Source: Villigracilis sp900696595
GTDB taxonomy: Bacteria > Chloroflexota > Anaerolineae > Anaerolineales > Villigracilaceae
DNA length: 64,000 bases
Assembly: GCA_030263615.1 (NCBI GenBank)
Contig: SZPH01000010.1
Location: 3,740 to 67,739 of the forward strand
Reading direction: 5' to 3'
How positions within the stretch are numbered: position 1 is the stretch's first letter; each line of letters starts with the position of its first letter. The notes under the pieces are model-generated. The model was given only the letters and a program-made list of their open reading frames with translations, did no database searches and had not been told where the DNA came from. Shown here piece by piece: positions 51,461 through 59,207 of this stretch. Both the position numbers and the translations under genes were made by a program.

Positions 51461-51518
51461 CCAAACCAGGTTAATCAAAAGCGCAACGCCTCGCGGAAAC
51501 GCGGGGCGTTTTTTATTT
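51430..51518 (+). terminator. Transcription attenuator before lysC
   Basis: Terminator 51485-51514: AACGCC(T)CGCG, GAAA tetraloop, CGCG(G)GGCGTT followed by TTTTTTATTT. The 5' arm contains CCTCGCGG (51489-51496), the exact complement of CCGCGAGG (51430-51437) inside the leader peptide. The two pairings exclude each other, the classical anti-terminator arrangement. lysC starts 20 bp after the T-tract. Confidence 0.7.
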
Positions 51519-51537
51519 CGTTCTCAAAGGAGACTCC

Positions 51538-52944
51538 ATGTCAAACACACTGGTCATGAAATTCGGCGGCACCTCCGTCGGTTCGGTTGCCGCGTTGAAC
51601 AACGCGCTTCAAATCATACGAGACGCAAAAAAGGATTGGGAGCGAGTCGTCGTCGTGACCTCCGCCATGTCCGGCGTGACGAATCTGCTATTGGATTGCG
51701 CCGCCTCCGCTTCGCACGGGAGGGCGGATTCTCTGCCTCAAGCCGAATCCACGCTGAGAGAAAAACACTTCGCCGCCGCAAACGCGCTCATCGCGGACGA
51801 ATCCCTGCGCGAACGGACCAAGGACGAAATCAACGCGCTCATCCTCTCGCTGGTGGATTTATGCAAAGCCATCGCCGTGCTGGGGGAAGCCAGCCCGCGC
51901 GCAATGGACGCGGTCGCCTCGCTGGGCGAAAGGATGAGCGTGCGCCTGCTTGCGGCAGTCGTCCAGAGCGCGGGCATCCCGGCTCAGCCCATCGAATCGA
52001 CAGAGTTCATCGTCACCAACGCGCATTTTCAAAACGCGCACCCCGATTTTAAAGCGACCACAGAAAAAACCCGCGCGGCGTTAAACCCCCTGCTCGATCA
52101 GGGAATCCTCCCCATCACAACCGGATTCATCGGCGCGACGGCTGAAGGCGCAGTCACCACGCTGGGGCGCGGCGGCAGCGACTACTCCGCGGCCATCATC
52201 GGCAAAGTCCTGCCTGCCAATGACGTTTGGATCTGGACGGATGTGGACGGCATCATGACGACTGACCCGCGCATTGTCCAATCCGCTGTGACGCTGCCGG
52301 AAATGTGCTACAGCGAAATTGCGGAACTGGCGTATTACGGCGCAAAGGTACTGCACCCCAAAACCATCCGCCCGGTGGTGGAAGCGGGCATTGGGCTGAG
52401 GATTTGCAACACATTCAACCCGGCGCATCCCGGCACGCGCCTGACAGCCAACGGCCGGGTAAACGGCAGAGTCATCAAAGCCGTGACCGCCATCCGCAAA
52501 CAAAGGCTGGTCACCATCGAAGGGCGCGGGATGCTGGGCGTGCCGGGCGTGGCGGCGCGCGCGTTTGGGGCGGTGGCTGCCACAGGCACAAGCGTGCCGC
52601 TCATTACGCAAGCGTCCTCGGAACAATCCATCTGCTTCGCCGTTCCGGCGGAGATCGCGCCAGTGATCCTTGCAGCGCTTGAAAAAACGTTTGCGCGCGA
52701 GGTGGAAGACGAAGACATTGACCGCGTCTGGGCGACGGAGGACGTATCCATCATCACCGTGGTCGGCGCGGGGATGCAGCATACGCCCGGGGTTGCAGGA
52801 AATGTCTTTCGCAGACTCGGCGACGACGGCGTGAATGTCCTCGCCATCGCGCAGGGGTCGTCCGAAGTTTCCATCTCGCTGGTGGTCGGCGCGGCAGATA
52901 CGGAAAATGCGGTTCAGGCGCTGCATACGTTGATTGTGAACTAA
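51538..52944 (+). CDS. lysC: Aspartate kinase
   Basis: 468 residues with the amino-acid kinase domain (LVMKFGGTSVGSV, VVVVTSAMSGVTNLLL, GFIGATAEGAVTTLGRGGSD, VWIWTDVDGIMTTDPRIV) and two C-terminal ACT domains (VAARAFGAVAATGTSVPLIT and VGAGMQHTPGVAGNVFRRLG). It makes aspartyl phosphate, the first step to lysine, threonine and methionine. The length fits a monofunctional aspartokinase with feedback-binding ACT domains. CAAAGGAG precedes the ATG. A leader peptide rich in Thr and Met codons and a terminator lie just upstream, so supply of these end products probably controls transcription. asd follows 300 bp downstream. Confidence 0.95.
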   Translation: MSNTLVMKFGGTSVGSVAALNNALQIIRDAKKDWERVVVVTSAMSGVTNLLLDCAASASHGRADSLPQAESTLREKHFAAANALIADESLRERTKDEINALILSLVDLCKAIAVLGEASPRAMDAVASLGERMSVRLLAAVVQSAGIPAQPIESTEFIVTNAHFQNAHPDFKATTEKTRAALNPLLDQGILPITTGFIGATAEGAVTTLGRGGSDYSAAIIGKVLPANDVWIWTDVDGIMTTDPRIVQSAVTLPEMCYSEIAELAYYGAKVLHPKTIRPVVEAGIGLRICNTFNPAHPGTRLTANGRVNGRVIKAVTAIRKQRLVTIEGRGMLGVPGVAARAFGAVAATGTSVPLITQASSEQSICFAVPAEIAPVILAALEKTFAREVEDEDIDRVWATEDVSIITVVGAGMQHTPGVAGNVFRRLGDDGVNVLAIAQGSSEVSISLVVGAADTENAVQALHTLIVN

Positions 52945-52947
52945 TCC

Positions 52948-53220
52948 GTCATTGCGAGGGCGGTGTTTCCGCCCGAAGCAATCTCATGACTTGATTACCT
53001 TACACTTTGTTTTTAGGATGCGGAAAACGCGGACACTTGCACCTGGCGCAAGTGCAGGTGTGAACGCAGATTTTTTTGACAAAACGTCCGAAAAGACGCA
53101 TTAAATCCGCGTTTTTCGCGCTCGTCCGCGTCCTGATTTTAAGAGTGTAAGGTAATCAGTCTCATGACATAATCATGGGATTGCTTCGCCGCAAAGAACA
53201 AGAACGCTCCTCGCAATGAC
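52948..53220. repeat. GTCATTGCGAGG-family palindromic repeat, interrupted by a MITE-like element
   Basis: The arms GTCATTGCGAGG (52948-52959) and CCTCGCAATGAC (53209-53220) are perfect inverted repeats. Without the insertion the element would be about 95 bp, with the usual GAAGCAATCTC and GATTGCTTC inner parts. It fills most of the lysC-asd interval. Confidence 0.75.
52991..53159. mobile_element. 169-bp MITE-like element with 9-bp target duplication
   Basis: The terminal inverted repeats are TGATTACCTTACACT (52992-53006) and AGTGTAAGGTAATCA (53144-53158), 15 of 15 complementary. It is flanked by direct repeats TCTCATGAC (52982-52990 and 53160-53168), a 9-bp target-site duplication. There is no coding capacity. 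The interior carries GC-rich inverted parts (ACACTTGCACCTGGCGCAAGTGC and AAATCCGCGTTTTTCGCG). Confidence 0.8.
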
Positions 53221-53245
53221 GAGATAATCTCAAGGAGAAATTATC

Positions 53246-54319
53246 ATGTCCCAATCTCAAATCCCTGTGGCAATTCTTGGCGCGACAGGGTCTGTCGGTC
53301 AGCGGTTTATTTCGTTGTTGGAAAATCACCCCTGGTTCAAAGTGGTTGCGCTTGCCGCATCGGATCGTTCGGTGGGACAGCCATACGCCAAAGCGACGCG
53401 CTGGGTGTTGGACGCGCCCATGCCAGGCTACGCCAGGGATATGATCGTCGTCCCCGCCAATACGGATGCCGCGCAGGCGAAGATCGTTTTTTCCGCGCTT
53501 CATACCGAGATCGCCAACGAACTGGAGCCGCAATTTGCAAAAGCAGGCGCGGCGGTCTGCTCGAACGCGTCGTCCCATCGGCGCGACGCAGACGTGCCGT
53601 TGTTGTTGCCTGAGATCAACGCGGAGCATATTCAACTGGTGGAGCAACAGCGCAAGAATCGCGGCTGGAGCGGGTGCATCGTAACCAACCCGAACTGCAC
53701 CAGCACGGGTCTGACGATTGCGCTCAAAGTTTTGGATGGCGAATTTGGCGTGAAGAAAGTCTTTGCCACGTCGTTGCAGGCATTATCAGGCGCGGGCTAC
53801 CCCGGCGTCCCTTCGCTCGACATCATGGACAACGTCATCCCCAACGTCGCCAACGGCGGCGAGGAGGAAAAAGTGGAATGGGAGCCGCGCAAGATGCTGG
53901 GACGGTTTGATGGGTCGGGAATTGAACCGGCGGATATTCAATTCAGCGTTCACGCCAACCGCGTGGCGGTGATTGACGGCCATACCGTGTGCGCCAGCGT
54001 GCAATTGGAGAAGCCCGTTGCGCCGGAGGTTGCGATTCAGGCGTTGCGCGATTATGCGGCAAAACCGTCGGCAGCGAATCTGCCCTCGGCGCCGCGCCCC
54101 GTCATCGAGGTCCGGGATGAGGCGGATCGGCCCCAGCCGCGACTCGACCGCATGACGGGAAAAGGTATGACGACCGTCGTCGGGCGCGTGAGGCGCGATC
54201 CCATCTTCGATCTTAAGTTTGTGGTGTTGTCGCACAATACGATTCGCGGCGCGGCGGGTGCGTCCATCTACAACGCCGAGTTGCTGACGAATGAAAATTT
54301 GCTGAGACGGGGTTATTAA
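53246..54319 (+). CDS. asd: Aspartate-semialdehyde dehydrogenase
   Basis: 357 residues. NADP-binding AILGATGSVGQRFISLL at the N-terminus, the catalytic-cysteine region VTNPNCTSTGLTIAL, then the SLQALSGAGYPGV segment and the FSVHANRVAVIDGHT segment with the active-site histidine. It reduces aspartyl phosphate to aspartate semialdehyde, the branch point for lysine, threonine and methionine. Length and motifs fit the archaeal/fungal-like group rather than the E. coli type. CAAGGAG precedes ATG 53246. The lysC-asd interval is taken up by nested repeats, so it may have its own promoter near the repeat end. Confidence 0.95.
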   Translation: MSQSQIPVAILGATGSVGQRFISLLENHPWFKVVALAASDRSVGQPYAKATRWVLDAPMPGYARDMIVVPANTDAAQAKIVFSALHTEIANELEPQFAKAGAAVCSNASSHRRDADVPLLLPEINAEHIQLVEQQRKNRGWSGCIVTNPNCTSTGLTIALKVLDGEFGVKKVFATSLQALSGAGYPGVPSLDIMDNVIPNVANGGEEEKVEWEPRKMLGRFDGSGIEPADIQFSVHANRVAVIDGHTVCASVQLEKPVAPEVAIQALRDYAAKPSAANLPSAPRPVIEVRDEADRPQPRLDRMTGKGMTTVVGRVRRDPIFDLKFVVLSHNTIRGAAGASIYNAELLTNENLLRRGY

Positions 54320-54324
54320 TTCGC

Positions 54325-54353
54325 TTGACATTCCCCATTCCTCTACATATAAT
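54325..54353 (+). promoter_or_regulatory. Consensus promoter of the tRNA-Asn gene
   Basis: TTGACA (54325-54330), 17-bp spacer, TATAAT (54348-54353): a perfect sigma-70-type promoter 11 bp before the tRNA. Confidence 0.9.
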
Positions 54354-54364
54354 ACCGGTCGCGT

Positions 54365-54440
54365 TCCTGGCTAGCTCAATCGGCGGAGCGAGCGGCTGTT
54401 AACCGCTAGGTTATAGGTTCAAGTCCTATGCCAGGAGCCA
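54365..54440 (+). tRNA. tRNA-Asn (GTT)
   Basis: Cloverleaf by eye: acceptor TCCTGGC/GCCAGGA, D arm GCTC/GAGC, anticodon stem AGCGG/CCGCT with loop CTGTTAA (anticodon GTT), T arm ATAGG-TTCAAGT-CCTAT, discriminator G and encoded CCA. Length 76. Confidence 0.96.
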
Positions 54441-54443
54441 GCG

Positions 54444-54477
54444 AAGACCGCCTTCGATTTCGAAGGCGGTCTTTTTT
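54444..54477 (+). terminator. Terminator of the tRNA-Asn gene
   Basis: AAGACCGCCTTCG and CGAAGGCGGTCTT with a four-base loop, 13-bp stem, followed by TTTTTT. It lies four bases after the tRNA. Confidence 0.92.
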
Positions 54478-54645
54478 ACCCAACGGTGCGCGCCGTCGAA
54501 CGAAGAGTCAGAATGGCTCATGCGAGCCTTCGAGACCTTTGCGTAGGGCAAGTTGCTGCGGCGGATGTATAATTTCGGCAAAATGGCGAATGATGGGTGT
54601 CATGATATCGGGGGAAGCCGGAGACAGGCGGCGGGGTGTAGCGCC

Positions 54646-55158
54646 TCACCACCTCTCCCACCTCACCACGTCTTCAAACTCCGCCCGCCCGCCCTTCCTC
54701 GGCGGCGCGGATAACTTCTCCTCCTCCAGCGGATACCCAAACGACAGCGCGATTCGCAAATGCCACTCGGCGGGGAATCCCAAAATGCCGCGCGCTTTTT
54801 CCGGTTCGTAGATGGAGGCGGGGGCAGAGCCAATTCCCAACTCCCACGCCGCCAGTTGCATATATGCCGCCGCCTGTCCCGCATCGAACATGGTTTGAAA
54901 TTTATCTTTGGGGTCAGGGGTCAGAATCGCAACCCCCAGCGCCGCGCCCGCAAGATGCCCCGCCCACTCGCCGCAGGTCGAAAGTTCCTTCAAGATCGCC
55001 TTATCGCGTATCGCAATGAACCGCCACGCCTGATTGTTCTTCGACGACTGCGCCCGACGTCCCGCGTTCAAGATTGCATGAACCGCGTCGCCCGGCAAAG
55101 GCGTATCCCGAAACTTCCTCACCGCCCGCTTCAATCGAATTGCATCCATCACATTCAT
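54646..55158 (-). CDS. Nitroreductase family protein
   Basis: A 170-residue FMN-dependent nitroreductase fold. RAVRKFRDTPLPGDAVHAIL at the N-terminus, then AGRRAQSSKNNQAWRFIAI (FMN-binding Arg/Ser region), the FQTMFDAGQAAAYMQLAAW helix, and LGIGSAPASIYEPEKARGIL. Probably a homodimeric NAD(P)H oxidoreductase; the substrate is unknown and coenzyme F420-type use cannot be excluded. ATG 55158 is chosen because GAGG lies seven bases upstream. A short heptamer array precedes it. Divergent from the membrane protein/selA operon. Confidence 0.85.
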   Translation of the reverse strand: MNVMDAIRLKRAVRKFRDTPLPGDAVHAILNAGRRAQSSKNNQAWRFIAIRDKAILKELSTCGEWAGHLAGAALGVAILTPDPKDKFQTMFDAGQAAAYMQLAAWELGIGSAPASIYEPEKARGILGFPAEWHLRIALSFGYPLEEEKLSAPPRKGGRAEFEDVVRWERW

Positions 55159-55166
55159 CGCGCGCC

Positions 55167-55204
55167 TCACTGCTCACTGATAACTGATAACTTGCTCTTC
55201 ACTT
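55167..55204. repeat. Short heptamer array between nitroreductase and 55223 gene
   Basis: Degenerate 7-bp units: CTCACTG twice, then ATAACTG/ATAACTT and GCTCTTC. The CTGATAA-type units match those at the proximal end of the glnA leader array. Confidence 0.5.
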
Positions 55205-55209
55205 CAAAG

Positions 55210-55215
55210 TATAAT
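55210..55215 (+). promoter_or_regulatory. -10 box of the 55223 gene
   Basis: TATAAT with seven bases to ATG 55223 and no Shine-Dalgarno sequence: leaderless-type start. Confidence 0.5.
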
Positions 55216-55222
55216 CCACCCA

Positions 55223-55636
55223 ATGACCGAACCCCTCAATTTCAAACCATTCGGGCTTTCTGCGCTTGCGCTCGCGCTCATCGGCTGGGGAGGCTTGTAT
55301 TACGTTCTCACGCAAACCCTGCCCTTCGTCTGGTCGCGCTGGGGATTCTTTGCCCTGCTGCTCATGGCGCTCACCGGCACGGCGCTTCCCATCGTATTTT
55401 TTCTTCACCGTCGCTTTCCCGACAATCCTCCCGCAGATGCAAACGTCGTCGTCCGTCAAGCCACATGGGTTGGCGTGTACGGCGCGACTCTGGCATGGCT
55501 TCAACTCGGCCGTCTCGTCACGCTTTACGTCGTCCTCGGTCTCGCCGGCGGTCTGATCGCCGCCGAATACTTCATCCGCATCCGCGAGAAAGCCGCGCGC
55601 CGCCCGCCCATCATCCACGATGACAACGCTTCGTGA
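55223..55636 (+). CDS. Small four-helix membrane protein, function unknown
   Basis: 137 residues with four hydrophobic segments (about 17-33, 38-58, 80-96 and 98-115) and charged ends. No known motif. Its stop lies 17 bases inside the next gene, selA, so the two are coupled. Leaderless-type start after TATAAT. Confidence 0.6.
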   Translation: MTEPLNFKPFGLSALALALIGWGGLYYVLTQTLPFVWSRWGFFALLLMALTGTALPIVFFLHRRFPDNPPADANVVVRQATWVGVYGATLAWLQLGRLVTLYVVLGLAGGLIAAEYFIRIREKAARRPPIIHDDNAS

Positions 55637-57002
55637 CCTGCCCTCCATCGAAAGCCTTCTTCAAAACGAAACCGCTTCGGATTTGATCGAACGCTTCGGA
55701 CGCCCCCTTGTTTTGGATTCCCTCCGCCAGACATTGGACGACGCCCGGGCGCGCTTCAAACTTAATCCTGAAGTTGGGTTGCCATCCATTGAGTTGATCC
55801 TCGCTGAATCTGAATCCACCCTCTCCGCCTGGACGGCGCCGACCCTCCTCCCGGTCATCAACGCCACCGGCGTAATCCTCCACACCAACCTCGGCCGCGC
55901 CCCGTTGAGCGGCGCAGCCATCCGCGCCATGGATGCCGTCTCGCGCGGCTACTCCAACCTTGAATTCGATCTCGAAACCGGCAAGCGCGGCTCTCGTCTA
56001 ATTCACGCTGAATCATTATTGCAAAAATTAACAGGCGCAGAATCCGCTTTGGTAGTCAATAACAATGCTTCGGCGGTTTTATTGATCCTTTCAGCGTTAG
56101 CCAGTAAAAAGCGAGTCATCATCGCTCGCTCGCAACTGGTCGAGATCGGCGGCGGCTTCCGCGTGCCGGATGTGATGAAACAATCAGGCGCGAAACTCGT
56201 CGAAGTGGGAACGACCAATAAAATCCATATTTCTGATTATGAGGCGGCGTTGGCTGAGTCTGCCGGGATTGTAATGCGCGCCCATCGTTCAAACTTCAAG
56301 CTCGTTGGCTTCACCGAAGAACCTGAATTAAAAGATATTGTTCAAGTTGCACATCAACATAATTCCATAGTGATTGATGACTTGGGCTCAGGCGCGTTAT
56401 ACGATACAGTCAAATATGGTCTGGCGCATGAACCGACAGTTCAAGAATCCATGCAGGCAGGCGCGGATATTATCTGTTTCTCTGGCGATAAATTGTTAGG
56501 CGGTCCACAAGCAGGAATCATCATCGGCAAAAAAGAATTGATAGATAAAATCAAAAAACATCCGCTGGCCAGAGCCGTGAGAGCGGATAAAACTTGTTTA
56601 GCAGGTTTATCCGCTACGCTGACTCATTACCTCAAGGATGAAGCCGAAAGAGAAATCCCTATCGTCAAGATGATGTCGCTGAAACTTGACCAACTCAAAG
56701 GTCGAGCAGAAGCGTGGCGGGATGAGTTGCGACGCTCGCTGAGCGAAGTCGAAGCGAATGTGATTGAAGGTCAATCCACAGTAGGCGGCGGCTCGCTTCC
56801 GGATGAATCCATTCCCACATACCTGCTCGAATTACAAGTCAAATCCGCAGAAAAGTTTTTGCGTGAATTAAGAAGAAACAACCCGCCCATCATCGCCCGC
56901 GCCGAGAACGACAAAATCCTTCTCGACCCGCGCGCGGTTTTGCCGGATCAGGAAGAAGCGTTGTTGGCCGGGCTGAAGAATGCGCTAAAGCCGCCCGTAT
57001 GA
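55620..57002 (+). CDS. selA: L-seryl-tRNA(Sec) selenium transferase
   Basis: 460 residues, the full length of bacterial SelA. N-terminal DLPSIESLLQ, then VINATGVILHTNLGRAPLS, YSNLEFDLETGKRGSR, the VVNNNASAVLLILSAL loop, and the PLP lysine in FSGDKLLGGPQAGIIIG. The enzyme converts Ser-tRNA(Sec) to Sec-tRNA(Sec) with selenophosphate. It implies that the organism makes selenoproteins, but selB, selC and selD are not in this window. It overlaps the upstream membrane-protein gene by 17 bases. No terminator is obvious before the convergent ABC genes. Confidence 0.95.
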   Translation: MTTLRDLPSIESLLQNETASDLIERFGRPLVLDSLRQTLDDARARFKLNPEVGLPSIELILAESESTLSAWTAPTLLPVINATGVILHTNLGRAPLSGAAIRAMDAVSRGYSNLEFDLETGKRGSRLIHAESLLQKLTGAESALVVNNNASAVLLILSALASKKRVIIARSQLVEIGGGFRVPDVMKQSGAKLVEVGTTNKIHISDYEAALAESAGIVMRAHRSNFKLVGFTEEPELKDIVQVAHQHNSIVIDDLGSGALYDTVKYGLAHEPTVQESMQAGADIICFSGDKLLGGPQAGIIIGKKELIDKIKKHPLARAVRADKTCLAGLSATLTHYLKDEAEREIPIVKMMSLKLDQLKGRAEAWRDELRRSLSEVEANVIEGQSTVGGGSLPDESIPTYLLELQVKSAEKFLRELRRNNPPIIARAENDKILLDPRAVLPDQEEALLAGLKNALKPPV

Positions 57003-57072
57003 AGTTTTCGGGAAAGCGGCGGTATTTTGCCGCCATCCCGTCAACAGTTTATGTTTACTTGCGCAGAAGGGA

Positions 57073-58374
57073 TTATTTTGCCTTCACGCCCAGTTTGAAA
57101 TATTCCTCGGTGCGGGTGAATGCGAGGTTGGCGGCTTGTTCGGCTGAAATTTCTCCGTATACTGCCCGCTCCAATTCCTCGTTGGTTGCAGATTCGATTT
57201 CCTGCCAGGTGCTGATGACCGGCACGGTTTGCAGGACGGATGCTGTATCCACCCAGATGCGGCTGTTTGCTGGAAGTTGGGTCGGGTCGAGGAAGACTTC
57301 GGATTCGGCGACAGAGATCAGGGATGGCACGGTGCGCCCGGAGCGGGCAATGATGGACTGACCCTCGAAGGAATTTGCAAACTCAATGAAAGTCCATGCG
57401 GCTTCCTTGTCTTTGGCGGCGCTGGACATGCAGTACGCGTCCGAGTGTAAAACTCCGGCGGCGGTTTTGCCTGTTGGCAGCGGCGCGACATCCCAGGTGA
57501 AGGCTTCGATCTCGCGGTAGGATGGCGTACCCACGCGGCTGTTCAGGAACATGGCGGTCATCCCGGCAACGAAGCGGCTTTCACTGTCCATCGCCTGCTC
57601 TTCGACGCGATCCGGGAGGACGCCGTGAACCTGGCGTAAATCCACGAACCATTGTAGCGCCTCAAGCGAGGGCGGGCGGGTGAGCGTGAGGCGGTTTGGA
57701 TTCGCCGTATCATCCACGATCACGCCTCCGTTCTGCCAGACGAATGGGGCGAGCCGGTAGAGGGAAATTTCGGTGCCCAGCCCATATTGATCCACCACGC
57801 CGTCGTTGTCGAGGTCGAGGGTGAGGGCTTTGGCGGTTTCCACAAAATCATTCCAGGTCCAGTCGTTGGCGGGGTAGGGGACGCCCGCCGCGTCGAAGAG
57901 GTCTTTGTTGTAATAAACAACGAGGCTGGAAATATTTTGCGGGATGCACATCAGTTCGCCCTGCCAGGTGAAGGACTGGATGGCGATGGGGAAGAAATCC
58001 TCCCGCGCGATCAGGTCGCTCTCGTCCAAATAGGGACCGAGCGGCTCGAACAATCCTTCGGCGGCAAAGCCGGCGTAGCGGCGGTAGTTCCACAGGGTAA
58101 TATCCGGCGGGCTACCCGCGGCAAAATCGGTGGCGATGCGGTCGCGATAGGCGCTGCCGGAAGGGATGTGCGTGATCTCCACGTCAACTTCGGGGTGTGC
58201 GGTTTCAAAGGCATTGACCAGTTCGATATAGGCGTCGCGTTCGGCGGGGTCGCCGGCGATCATAAACGTAACCGGCTGGGACGAGGTTTCCTGCGCGGGC
58301 GCGCCGCAGGCAGCCAGCAGCATTGAAAAAACGAACAAAACTGTTAATGCAAGCTTGCCAGAACTGTATTTCAT
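57073..58374 (-). CDS. Sugar ABC transporter substrate-binding lipoprotein
   Basis: 433 residues with a lipoprotein signal: hydrophobic start and lipobox LLAACG. The mature part is a family-1 (maltose-type) solute-binding protein: VTFMIAGDPAERDAYIELVN, DFAAGSPPDITLWNYRRY, LFDAAGVPYPANDWTWNDFV and EAFTWDVAPLPTGK. Acts outside the membrane, delivering a carbohydrate to the permease pair. ATG 58374 is 8 bp after the permease stop, with GGAG upstream; the longer open frame to 59028 is read-through over the permease gene. The ligand is unknown. Confidence 0.9.
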   Translation of the reverse strand: MKYSSGKLALTVLFVFSMLLAACGAPAQETSSQPVTFMIAGDPAERDAYIELVNAFETAHPEVDVEITHIPSGSAYRDRIATDFAAGSPPDITLWNYRRYAGFAAEGLFEPLGPYLDESDLIAREDFFPIAIQSFTWQGELMCIPQNISSLVVYYNKDLFDAAGVPYPANDWTWNDFVETAKALTLDLDNDGVVDQYGLGTEISLYRLAPFVWQNGGVIVDDTANPNRLTLTRPPSLEALQWFVDLRQVHGVLPDRVEEQAMDSESRFVAGMTAMFLNSRVGTPSYREIEAFTWDVAPLPTGKTAAGVLHSDAYCMSSAAKDKEAAWTFIEFANSFEGQSIIARSGRTVPSLISVAESEVFLDPTQLPANSRIWVDTASVLQTVPVISTWQEIESATNEELERAVYGEISAEQAANLAFTRTEEYFKLGVKAK

Positions 58375-58382
58375 GTCCTTGC

Positions 58383-59207
58383 TTACTCCTTTTCGTTGTG
58401 AAAGTTCGACGTTAGCAGCGGCTGCAAAAGCACAAAGAATAAAATCGGAACCGCCAATGACACAATGGAAGCCGCCATCAAAAGCGACCAGTCGGAGCGC
58501 CCCATTTGATGGAGGAGTTGCAGGGCGACGGGAACCGTGAAATTCCTTTCGCTTTGCAGGTAGAGCAAAGGGCTGACGTAATCGCCCCAGTAATGGATGA
58601 ATGCCAGCAGCGCAACCCCGGCGGTGGTCGGGCGGGCGATGGGCATGGCGATTAAACGCCAGGATTTTATCAAACCTGCGCCATCCAGTCGAGCAGAGTC
58701 GTAGATTTCGCGCGGGATGCGGCGGAAGGCGCGGTAATACATCAACACAAAGAAGGCGCTGGTGCCCATGAAAGCAGGGGCGACCAATGCCCAAAGGCTG
58801 TTGTAGATTCCAAGTTCTTTGTAGACGATGAAGCGCGCGTACCAAAGCGCAATGCTGGGAATCATCAGCGTCACCAGCGAAAGCGTCACCCAGCGCCTCT
58901 GGCTGGAACGCGGAAGTTGGGAGATGGCAAACCCCGCCCAGGAACTGACCAAAATGGTGATGGGAACTGCCAGAACCAGAACCCGCAGCGAGTTCAGCGC
59001 GAAGCGCCAGAGCGGGACCAGATCCCATATGCGGATGAAATTTTCCAGCGAAAGTTCGCCGGGCGCAAATTGCAAATTACGCGGGAGCGGGGTCCCCGGC
59101 GGGCGCAGCGCCGCCAGCGCAATCCATAAAAAGGGCAGCAGGAAAACCGCCGCCGTAATCACCCGCGCGGCGCTGATGGAGAAGCGGTTAGAGGACGAAG
59201 GTTTCAT
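58383..59207 (-). CDS. Carbohydrate ABC transporter permease (MalG-type)
   Basis: 274 residues, six transmembrane segments. The ABC-loop (EAA) motif is in REIYDSARLDGAGLIKSWRL, the MalG-family signature, preceded by YYRAFRRIPREI. The C-terminal FFVLLQPLL segment is the last helix. ATG 59207 is used: the upstream part of the long open frame is shadow of the partner permease gene. It overlaps the partner by 20 bp. No ATPase gene is in the cluster; a shared MsiK-like ATPase elsewhere is likely. Confidence 0.9.
   Translation of the reverse strand: MKPSSSNRFSISAARVITAAVFLLPFLWIALAALRPPGTPLPRNLQFAPGELSLENFIRIWDLVPLWRFALNSLRVLVLAVPITILVSSWAGFAISQLPRSSQRRWVTLSLVTLMIPSIALWYARFIVYKELGIYNSLWALVAPAFMGTSAFFVLMYYRAFRRIPREIYDSARLDGAGLIKSWRLIAMPIARPTTAGVALLAFIHYWGDYVSPLLYLQSERNFTVPVALQLLHQMGRSDWSLLMAASIVSLAVPILFFVLLQPLLTSNFHNEKE

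Noticed and set aside
54478..54645. Orphan promoter (TATAAT near 54571) with a start codon in the tRNA-nitroreductase gap
   Set aside because: The short frame after it has no recognisable content and no conserved features; left out as a gene.
57073..59028. Substrate-binding protein extended to 59028
   Set aside because: The extension is the antiphase reading of the MalG-type permease gene. The lipoprotein signal at 58374 with GGAG upstream fixes the start.
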